Part shown: positions 53,219 to 60,748 of the stretch, piece by piece
Numbering within the stretch: the first letter of the stretch is position 1
Layout: every line of letters starts with the position of its first letter
Origin: Verrucomicrobiales bacterium
GTDB taxonomy: Bacteria > Verrucomicrobiota > Verrucomicrobiia > Limisphaerales > J093
Assembly (NCBI GenBank): GCA_024233305.1
Contig: JACKPV010000030.1
Span: 124,001 to 188,000 of the forward strand
Direction: 5' to 3'
Length of the DNA: 64,000 nt
Position numbers and translations under genes: made by a program
Notes under the pieces: model-generated
Told to the model about the DNA's origin: nothing
What the model saw: the letters and a program-made list of their open reading frames with translations, nothing else
Databases searched by the model: none

Positions 53219-54892
53219 ATGAGATGGCAGGCAACAGTGACGCATCGTGGGTTGGGCAAACAGCGGATCATTACCGGCAACGACAGAGCTATCGTGGACG
53301 CAAAGGCGAGGGCTCAGGAGTTCACCTGGGAATGCCAGTATCAGGAGAAGCTTGCTCGGGAGCGGGAAAGAACCGCGGCCGCCGAGCAGCGATTGTCAAC
53401 CGTAGCCCGCCTTCGAGCGAGACAGGCAGAGGCTGAAACGCGCAGTCTCGAGGCGAAGGTGGCAATTGAGGAAGTCCGCCGTACATTGGAGGCCACTCTG
53501 GAGGTCGATGACGCTATCGACTGGGAATGCCTCAAGAGTGCCGAGCCCTTTCCCAAGCTCCAGCCGGAGGCACCACAGTATCTCGCCTTTCCTGAGGAGC
53601 CCAACCCCGAGGCTCCCAGCTACCAGCCCATGCTCACCTTCGCGGACAAGCTCATCAAATCCAAGAAGCAGGCGAAGGTGGAAGGCTGCCTCCGGTTGTA
53701 CGAGAGCGACTGCAGCACGTGGCAGGCGGCAGTAGAGGCCACTCAGGCCAAGAACGAGGAGTTGCACGCGGGCTACCTGGCTCAATTCGAGCGGTGGACG
53801 CGAGAACGAGAGGAGTTTGAAGCCCGACAGCAACGCGACAACGAAGCGGTCGACAAACGGAGGGCGGAGTACGAAGCTCTTGAGCCCGAAGCCATCAAAG
53901 ACTACTGCGACCTGGTGCTGTCACGTTCGGATTATCCGGATTCGTTTCCGCAAGACTTTGAGATCGAGTTCAACCCGGAAACCAAGATCCTCGTCGTGGA
54001 TTATGCTCTGCCGGTGCCTGGCAACCTGCCGAGAGTGAAGGAGGTCAAGTACGTGAAGTCGAGGGATGAGTTCGTGGAGTCCTTCGTTTCCGAACGGGAA
54101 TCCAACAGCCTGTACGATGATCTGGTTTATCAAATCTGCCTGCGAACGGTGCATGAACTGTTTGAGGCGGACAGGGTAAACGCACTTGTCGCGGTGGTAT
54201 TCAACGGCTGGGTTGAGAGCATCGACGAGGCGACAGGCAAGCCTGCAAGGGCGTGCATCCTCTCGGTGCATGCGAACAGAGCCGACTTCGAGCGAAGGGA
54301 CCTGGCGCACGTTGATGCCAAGGCATGCTTCAAAGACCTGAAAGGTGTTGGCAGCTCAAAACTGCACAGGCTTGCCCCGGTGGCGCCGGTTTTGAGCATC
54401 AGTCGGGAAGACAAACGCTTCGTTGCCTCGCAGGAGGTGGCCGGTCAACTCTATGAGGGTTTTAACCTGGCGGCGATGGACTGGCAGGATTTTGAGCACT
54501 TGATCAGGGAGATCTTCGCGAAGGAGTTCAGCCTGGCGGGAGGCGAGGTCAAGGTGACCCAGGCAAGCCGGGACGGCGGAGTCGATGCTGTGGCGTTCGA
54601 TCCCGACCCAATTCGCGGCGGGAAGACCGTGATCCAGGCCAAGCGCTACACGAACGCGGTTGGTGTCTCCTTTGTGAGGGACCTGTACGGCACGGTAATG
54701 GCCGAGGGGGCCAGCAAGGGCATCCTCGTAACTACGTCGGATTACGGCCCAGATGCCTACGAGTTCGCCAAGGGTAAGCCTCTGGTGCTGCTGAACGGCG
54801 CGAACTTGTTGCATCTGCTTGCCAAACACGGCAACAAGGCCCGGATCGATCTGAAGGAAGCAAAGATGCTTGGCGGCGAGCTGGCCTCATAG
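53219..54892 (+). CDS. Mrr-like restriction endonuclease with a long coiled-coil N-terminal region
   Basis: The protein has 557 residues from ATG 53219, preceded by GAGGAATCAGGA (good Shine-Dalgarno). Residues ~25-95 and ~185-235 are highly charged and coiled-coil-like. The middle domain (~240-400) is unassigned. The C-terminal domain (~425-540) is Mrr_cat: 'DWQDFEHLIREIFAKEFSLA', then GVDAVAF (catalytic Asp ~454) and VIQAKRY (QxK ~471). These are PD-(D/E)XK nuclease positions typical of Mrr-type enzymes that cut methylated or foreign DNA. No methyltransferase is adjacent. GC content is visibly lower than in the flanking genes. It lies between RAYT remnants, which suggests acquisition by transfer. 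Confidence 0.85.
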   Translation: MRWQATVTHRGLGKQRIITGNDRAIVDAKARAQEFTWECQYQEKLARERERTAAAEQRLSTVARLRARQAEAETRSLEAKVAIEEVRRTLEATLEVDDAIDWECLKSAEPFPKLQPEAPQYLAFPEEPNPEAPSYQPMLTFADKLIKSKKQAKVEGCLRLYESDCSTWQAAVEATQAKNEELHAGYLAQFERWTREREEFEARQQRDNEAVDKRRAEYEALEPEAIKDYCDLVLSRSDYPDSFPQDFEIEFNPETKILVVDYALPVPGNLPRVKEVKYVKSRDEFVESFVSERESNSLYDDLVYQICLRTVHELFEADRVNALVAVVFNGWVESIDEATGKPARACILSVHANRADFERRDLAHVDAKACFKDLKGVGSSKLHRLAPVAPVLSISREDKRFVASQEVAGQLYEGFNLAAMDWQDFEHLIREIFAKEFSLAGGEVKVTQASRDGGVDAVAFDPDPIRGGKTVIQAKRYTNAVGVSFVRDLYGTVMAEGASKGILVTTSDYGPDAYEFAKGKPLVLLNGANLLHLLAKHGNKARIDLKEAKMLGGELAS

Positions 54893-54988
54893 AGCAGGCA
54901 ACCCCAAAACGGGCTGGATGGTCAGCCACCCTATGGGAGCGCAAAACTGTAAAGGGTCATAAAGGGGTCAGTTCTTGATTTTGTCATA

Positions 54989-55309
54989 TCAGGGTTTCAC
55001 TGAGCGGCGTTGTCGGTGGAGCAGATGGTGCAGGCAGCCGGGGGTGCCGATCTGCAGGCGGGCTGCAATCCACTTGGCGGTCATTGTGCTTTCCGCCTTC
55101 AATCGCACCGCCATCGCCACCTTGCCCGGATCCCCCTTGGGCCGTTGCGCCAAGTCCTCCTCCCCCCATCCCAACGCCTCCAGTTCTTCCGCCACGATCC
55201 GCTCGGCCTCTCCCTGCATCGTCTCCCGGCGTTCCTGCCCGTGGTGTTCGGCCCCCAGGCGCTCCTCCATCTGCTCCAGCAATTCCTCCCGGAACCGCTC
55301 GGTTCCCAA
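54989..55309 (-). pseudogene. 3' fragment of a RAYT transposase
   Basis: The minus-strand frame encodes MGTERFREELLEQMEERLGA, then 'ERIVAEELEALGWGEEDLAQ', 'RPKGDPGKVAMAVRLKAEST' and 'MTAKWIAARLQIGTPGCLHH'. That is the conserved C-terminal region of TnpA_REP proteins. It is followed at 54958-54985 (plus strand) by ATAAAGGGGTCAGTTCTTGA, the motif also found at the ends of the 5' fragments. The ~150 residues that should link it to the 5' fragment at 55384-55642 are missing. Confidence 0.8.
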
Positions 55310-55383
55310 ACACCATCCCCGCCGCAGGGGTGGTCAACGACGACTATTCTTAACCACCGGGGAATTCTAATTGTCGCTCTTCA

Positions 55384-55642
55384 CGCGCTATCTGAACGGA
55401 GGGAGCATGATTCCGATCAGGCAGAGCGCGTGGACCTGCCAACGGGTCGTGGCGCAGGTTTCGACCAGCGTATCGAGGAACGGCTGCCGGCCGGCGCCGT
55501 CGCAAGAGATGGCCTCGCGGCGGTCACCGCCGTGGAGAGCGTGATGCCCCGCCCCGGATACTTCCGCTCTGAGCCTTCCAGCCATCGCCTGGAGGCTGTT
55601 CGACTGGACCAGATATGCCAATATCAAGAACCGACCCCTTTA
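55384..55642 (-). pseudogene. 5' fragment of a RAYT transposase, copy 2
   Basis: The minus-strand frame starts MAGRLRAEVSGAGHHALHGG at 55585 and continues DRREAISCDGAGRQPFLDTL, then VETCATTRWQVHALCLIG. It breaks off at the same position as copy 1 (...CLIGIMLP). With the 3' fragment at 54989-55309 it represents one transposase gene with an internal deletion. Confidence 0.8.
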
Positions 55643-56435
55643 TGGATCCTCCGGCGGACCCTCTCTGTGGCTGGATTCCACCACGGAAACAACCTATGTG
55701 GACGACGACGGTTTGTCGGGAACGACCTACTAGTACGTCGTGCGTCCAGCGGCCTTGAACAGCGACGAGTATTGCCAATCGAACGAAATCGAGGCGACCC
55801 CACAATGCTCACCCCCGACGGTCATTGCGAGCCGGACGACCGAAGTGGCCGGGCCGTCGCTGCTCTACTGGAAACTGTCGGCGGACAGCGGGTGTTACGG
55901 GCGGGCGCAGCGCGAGATCTACGTCGAGGACACCGGTAGCTCGCTCGCGGTGGGGCCGCTGGCGATTGACACCATCGTGCGCATCGATCGGGTGCCCGCC
56001 GGTTGGCCGGCGTTTTCGTATGCGTTCCCGCCCAGCTACGGGTTCGAGATCGGCCTTTGGGTCGAGGGGGAGGCGATGATCTACGCGGTTGATCCCGCGG
56101 GGCAGACGAAGCCTCCCGGTTGTCATTACGCCCTGGTACCATCAGGGCTGGAGCGCGCGTTGAAGCGCGTTCAAGCTGCGCCCGCCCTGCGCTGTTGGTT
56201 CAGAGCAGGGCGAGGCGCTTTTTGCCTGCCGGCGTGTGGTCGGGACCCGTCTACCGCCGGGCGCCGGCGTGTGTGGAATGGTGTGCTGCTGGTCGGGGCG
56301 AGCAGCGGTTCGTCTGCTCCGCCGGGCGCCGGACAACCTGGCCGGGCAGAAGCAGCCTGCGGTGGGGTAGATCGGCGGCCCGGGCTTTCGCGATCGAGGA
56401 CATGACCGAGATCCGCAACCTCGTCATTCGCAGCC
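55643..56435 (+). pseudogene. Remnant of an exported fibronectin type III-like protein
   Basis: Plus-strand translation gives TTETTYVDDDGLSGTTY, then a TAG stop at 55731-55733, then YVVRPAALNSDEYCQSNEIE and ATPQ. This is the last three strands of an FN3 domain, with a stop where Tyr is expected. The frame then stays open to 56405 without a recognisable domain. The start is lost in the RAYT fragment. It is probably a gene truncated by the mobile-element events on its left. Confidence 0.55.
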
Positions 56436-56639
56436 CCTGAGCCGTGACCATTTAGTAGGAGTCACCGCGGATGGGCACGGATGGGCGCGGATATTGGGAG
56501 AAACAGAAGCGACCTGCCCCGCGTTTGGACTCACCATTCAGTGATCGCGCTGACCCTCGCTCCAACCCGGCTTTGCCGCGCCCCATCCGTGTCATCCGCG
56601 CCCATCCGCGGTCCAGGAACTGAATCGTCACGGCTCAGG
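56436..56639. repeat. Intergenic TIR element, copy B
   Basis: CTGAGCCGTGAC (56437-56448) and GTCACGGCTCAG (56627-56638) are perfect 12-bp terminal inverted repeats. They continue imperfectly into ACCGCGGATGGGC arms (left 56464-56492, right 56585-56612). An internal CTCACCATTCAGTGA lies near 56530. The right end contains the TGA stop codon of the CotH gene. The terminal motif is shared with elements A (21643-21853) and C (60508-60748). Confidence 0.8.
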
Positions 56640-59600
56640 GCGCGGTGACTTCGAGACGGAAGAAGCGGATCGTTGCGTCCGCGGGGGGTTCCGTGAAGGA
56701 CTGTTCACCAAGGACGCCGCTGATCTCGCGGGCCAACTGCCATTCCTCCTCGTCGAGGCGGACGGCGCGACTGACGCGGTAGGTTCGCCCCGGTTGCGCC
56801 GTGAAGGCCAAATGGATGCGTCCCGTGTCGTCCACCGCGACGTTCAAGCGCAGGCAACTGGCCGGATCCCGGGGATCGGTTCCCGCATGGAACTCACCGA
56901 GGTTGCGCAGGCCGTCGGCATCCGGATCGAGGGCGGCATCGTTGATTGCCGGATCAAGTTCATGCCGGCGTTCCCAATCGTCGAGCATCCCGTCGCCATC
57001 ACGATCCTCTCCGGTCCAGGGATCCTCGTCCTGTCCCGGGGAACCACCGGCGGCGACACTGATGTCCCAGCTCAACGGATCGCCCCACGTCGACCATGGG
57101 GCCGCCGGATCCTTGATCACGAGCGAGCGTCCGGCCCCGTCGGCGAGCGGGTACCAGGCGTCTTCGTAGCGGAAATCCAGGATCTCCTCCCCGACACCAT
57201 CCACCAGGCGCACGCGTTCGCCGCCATTGTCCAACCGTCCGGTAAAGACGCCGAGCACCCGGACGGACGGACCGTAGGCGGCCCGGAACGCCGTTTCATC
57301 CGCCACCAGCACGCCGGCCTCACCGGGACCGAGCACCGCCGGCGCTGCTCCGTCGAAGGCGAAGGCGATGCCGTCGGTGAAGCGCACGCCCCGCAGGTCC
57401 AAGGGCCCGGGACCGATGTTCTTCAGCTCGATGAACTCCAGGTTGCCGTCACCGCTTGCCGGCGCGGTGTCCGCCGGATGGAACATCAGTTCGGTGAGGC
57501 GCAGCCATTGTTGGGCGGGGGTCGGTTCGGCCGGGTAATCCCAGCGAAGCCGCTCGCGGCCGGTGGGATCGAGGAGGACGAGCGTTTCGCCGCGCGCCGA
57601 CAGTTGCCCTGCATAGTCGCCCTGAATCAACCGGGCTTCGCCACCGGTGGGCGCCTCGGCCCGGTTTCGAAAGGCGCGCACCTCCGGCGACAGGAAGAGC
57701 GAACCCCCGGCCGCGATGACGGTGCCCGGTCGGAAGGTATGCCGGATCCCGCCGTCGATCTGCCATCCGGACAGGTCGAATGCCGTCGAGTGCGGATTGT
57801 CGAGCCGGATGAACTCCTCCGCCTGCCGCCCGCTGACGGGATTGAAGTCGACGGCGCCGATGAGCGGTTGCGCCTTGTCGGGCTGACCTTGCGGCACGAG
57901 CGCATCCGCGCCGGCGAGTCGGTTTGTCGCGGCGTAGGTCACGTAGAGATCCACCCGGCGCTGCTCGAGGAACTGCAGCACGCTGTTCAGTCCGGCTTGC
58001 GCGGCCGCGCCAACCTCGGCGCTCAGGGCCGGCACGTAAGCCCGCGCCGCTCCTTCGAGTACCGTCATTTCCCCCGTCCCTCCGGGCGGTCCGAGCAACC
58101 GGTCCATCACGCTGCGCAACCGCCGCAGATAGAGCCACCGCACTTCGGCGTCGTTGAACACGAATTCCCACAGCTCGTTCCATTGGTCGGCGTTCGCTTT
58201 GCGATGCGCGAAATCGCCGAAGAACGGATGTCGCAGCCACGGCCCGCCGTCGCCGGTGATCCCGAAGGTCCAGTCCTTGTCCCAGGGGAAGATCGTCCAC
58301 TCGCCGGTCCCGCGGGTGTCGCGGTAGAGATAGAAATTCTTGCGCACGTCGTCGGCATCCAGGATGACGCAGCGCACGGCCAGGTAGTTCAGCAATCCCG
58401 GCACGTCCACGTTGTCGTAGAACCACGCGCGGCGCCCGGCCGCCGTCGGCGCGTGCAACCCCTGGACGAAAGCCTCGAGATCCGCGCTGCCTTCGTCGAG
58501 CCGTGTCTTCTTCTCGACGCCTTCGGTGGCGTTCGAAAAGACCGGCGTCAGCGTGCGCCGTTGCACGAACTTGTAGAGCGCGCCCTGGTCGTCGAAACCG
58601 CGCCGGCGCAGGAAGCGTTCGTCCACCTGCTCGATGAAGATCCCGACCCGGTCGCGCTGGCCGTTGACCCGCATCAGGACCGGAAAGGCATCGCCGGCCG
58701 CGTTGCCGGCGAGCCGGAAGCTCTCGAAGGCCAGGGGCGCCCGCAACCACGAAGGATCGCTTCCGGGCGTGTTCAAGTTGGCCTCCTCGACCGCGCCGAC
58801 GGCCTCGTTCACGAAGAGGTGATCGCCGGTGTTGAAATCGAACTTCTGCGAACCGCCGGAGGTCGCGCCGCCGCGCGCCCGGATGAACACGTTGTCGTAA
58901 AGCCGGCCGTTGAAAAACACCGCCCCGCGCGTGCCGCTGCGGGTCCGCCCCGGGGAGGGACTCGCCGCGAACCACTCCCAGACCGGCAACGGACTCCCGA
59001 CCACCGGATCCGCAACCACGGTTCCCTGGTATTCGGGCGAATTGGTGGCAGCGACAAACGGGGGCCAGCGCGAGGCAACCCCGGCGGTGTCGAATGCCTC
59101 GATCCGATACCGCACCAATTCCCCGGGACCGGCGGCCGCGGACGGAATCCGCGCCCCGAAAAGCCCGTCGCCCGCTGCGCCGTCCCCGTGCGCGCCGTCG
59201 TCCGCCATGGGAAGCGCCTGCTCCGGCGCGAATCCGATGCGATACCGGAGCGTCGCGCCGGCCACGGGATCGAACGATTCGCTCACCCGGGCCAGCACCA
59301 CGAGATCGTCCGCAGCGGCGGGCCGGCCCGGCGGCGCGGGGAGGTGGCTCAGCGACCGGATCAAAGGACCGACATTGCCACTGCCACCGCCGTTGGGCGC
59401 TCCCGGCGTGGGTTCGGTGAAATACCGCCAGGCGGTGTCGGTCGCGGCAATGCGTGTCGCCGACAACTCGGGCACGAGCAGAAAATCACTGCTGCCGGGG
59501 CGGACGTTGAGACCGTGCAAGGCCAGCCAGTTGACGCCGGGCACGAGCCGTTCGCGATGGGCGGACAGATCGAACGTCTCGGGGATCAACGCCTCGGCGT

Positions 59601-60426
59601 CGGGGTGGTTCGCCGTTGCCGCACTGTTCCACGCCAAGTCCGCGGGAGCGTTCCGGTGCGCGATTTCGACCCCGTTCAACCAGGCGACAAACCCGTCATC
59701 GAACCGGATCGCGAGTTCGAGTTCTGCCAGGGCAAGCGGCTCGTCCACAATGAAGGGAACGAGCACCAGGCAGGACGGATTGCGTTGCTGCATCGCGGCC
59801 CGAACGTCGGTGCGGATCCAACCGGCATACTCGGCCGGCGACGTCTCATAGCCAATCGCGGCGAAACCGCTCTGCCACCCGGCCCCCGGCTCGCCGCCTT
59901 GAAACCAGCCCGGGTTCACGGTGTCGCCCTCGGGCACGAGATACCGGGCCGGGGTGTCGCCGGTGAGCAACGGGATGGTCTGCGATTGCCGGCCGCTGCC
60001 GAAGGAAACGTCCGGCGCCTGCGGGGGAAAGGCAGGACTGAATTCGGACACCGCTTCACCCGCCGGTGAAAAGAGCCCGAGGTATTCCCCGCCGGCGGAC
60101 AGCCGGAAGTCGGTGTGCAACGGCGCCCCCGCGATGCGACGGTCCTTGTTCGATGCGAACACGAGCAAACGGGCGCCGGCGTCCACGTTGGTGGCCGGAA
60201 AGACCCAGCGGCTCAGGGCGTCCGCTGAATCGCTGAGCGACCAGCCCGCGAGATCGATGGGCCCGGGGCCCGGGTTCTCGATCTCGATCCAGTCGGAAAA
60301 ATCGCCATCCTCGTCCGGCAGCGTTTCCGAGTTGGCCGCCATGAACTCGGACACCCGCAGAGCCGGCTGCCCGAGCGCGGAGGGCAGCAAACTCACGAAC
60401 AGCAGAACCCAACAGGCGCATCGCAT
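56635..60426 (-). CDS. Secreted CotH-kinase-like / lamin-tail-domain protein
   Basis: The 1263-residue protein has a signal peptide (MRCACWVLLFVSLLPSALGQ). It contains a lamin-tail domain (~22-120, 'SEFMAANSETLPDEDGDFSD', 'WIEIENPGPGPIDLAGWSLS') and a beta region. A CotH domain follows (~500-830, with 'DDVRKNFYLYRDTRGTGEWT' and 'IFPWDKDWTFG'), then two further lamin-tail-like domains (~870-960 and ~990-1100). A Ca-binding thrombospondin-3-like stretch comes last ('DRDGDGMLDDWERRHELDPA', 'LDPDADGLRNLGEFHAGTDP'). Bacterial CotH proteins can be atypical kinases; this combination is common in exported proteins of the phylum. Its stop codon lies in the end of element B. Confidence 0.88.
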   Translation of the reverse strand: MRCACWVLLFVSLLPSALGQPALRVSEFMAANSETLPDEDGDFSDWIEIENPGPGPIDLAGWSLSDSADALSRWVFPATNVDAGARLLVFASNKDRRIAGAPLHTDFRLSAGGEYLGLFSPAGEAVSEFSPAFPPQAPDVSFGSGRQSQTIPLLTGDTPARYLVPEGDTVNPGWFQGGEPGAGWQSGFAAIGYETSPAEYAGWIRTDVRAAMQQRNPSCLVLVPFIVDEPLALAELELAIRFDDGFVAWLNGVEIAHRNAPADLAWNSAATANHPDAEALIPETFDLSAHRERLVPGVNWLALHGLNVRPGSSDFLLVPELSATRIAATDTAWRYFTEPTPGAPNGGGSGNVGPLIRSLSHLPAPPGRPAAADDLVVLARVSESFDPVAGATLRYRIGFAPEQALPMADDGAHGDGAAGDGLFGARIPSAAAGPGELVRYRIEAFDTAGVASRWPPFVAATNSPEYQGTVVADPVVGSPLPVWEWFAASPSPGRTRSGTRGAVFFNGRLYDNVFIRARGGATSGGSQKFDFNTGDHLFVNEAVGAVEEANLNTPGSDPSWLRAPLAFESFRLAGNAAGDAFPVLMRVNGQRDRVGIFIEQVDERFLRRRGFDDQGALYKFVQRRTLTPVFSNATEGVEKKTRLDEGSADLEAFVQGLHAPTAAGRRAWFYDNVDVPGLLNYLAVRCVILDADDVRKNFYLYRDTRGTGEWTIFPWDKDWTFGITGDGGPWLRHPFFGDFAHRKANADQWNELWEFVFNDAEVRWLYLRRLRSVMDRLLGPPGGTGEMTVLEGAARAYVPALSAEVGAAAQAGLNSVLQFLEQRRVDLYVTYAATNRLAGADALVPQGQPDKAQPLIGAVDFNPVSGRQAEEFIRLDNPHSTAFDLSGWQIDGGIRHTFRPGTVIAAGGSLFLSPEVRAFRNRAEAPTGGEARLIQGDYAGQLSARGETLVLLDPTGRERLRWDYPAEPTPAQQWLRLTELMFHPADTAPASGDGNLEFIELKNIGPGPLDLRGVRFTDGIAFAFDGAAPAVLGPGEAGVLVADETAFRAAYGPSVRVLGVFTGRLDNGGERVRLVDGVGEEILDFRYEDAWYPLADGAGRSLVIKDPAAPWSTWGDPLSWDISVAAGGSPGQDEDPWTGEDRDGDGMLDDWERRHELDPAINDAALDPDADGLRNLGEFHAGTDPRDPASCLRLNVAVDDTGRIHLAFTAQPGRTYRVSRAVRLDEEEWQLAREISGVLGEQSFTEPPADATIRFFRLEVTAP

Positions 60427-60507
60427 CGCGGCAGGTTACAGCAATAAACCCGCCAGAAGCGCGTCGATTCGCCGGGCGGCGGCACGGCACCGGCGGCGGG
60501 GGGCGGG

Positions 60508-60748
60508 CTTAGCCGTAACCATGCAGTAGCTCGTAGCCGCCGACGTGCATTCAGTAGGGATACGCCGCCGACGCGCAGGTGACCGCCAGTCGGCGCATGA
60601 TTCAGTGGGGATACGGACGCCGGTTGCCGGGCGCGACGATTCACCAGAAGGTGACCGCCAGTCGGAATCGGCGAGACCGCATAAGCCGATAGAGATCAGC
60701 GCCGACGACACGCCGGCGGCTACCGCGGGTTGAATCGATACGGCTTAC
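60508..60748. repeat. Intergenic TIR element, copy C, with internal tandem repeats
   Basis: The left end (60508, CTTAGCCGTAACCATGCAGT...GTAGCCGCCG) and the inverted right end (GTAAGCCGTATCGATTCAAC...GTAGCCGCCG) form imperfect ~37-bp terminal inverted repeats. Inside are units containing TTCAGT(a/g)GGGATACG and GGTGACCGCCAGTCGG, each seen twice. The right end contains the TAA stop of the downstream glycosidase gene. The inner part matches element A. Confidence 0.8.
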
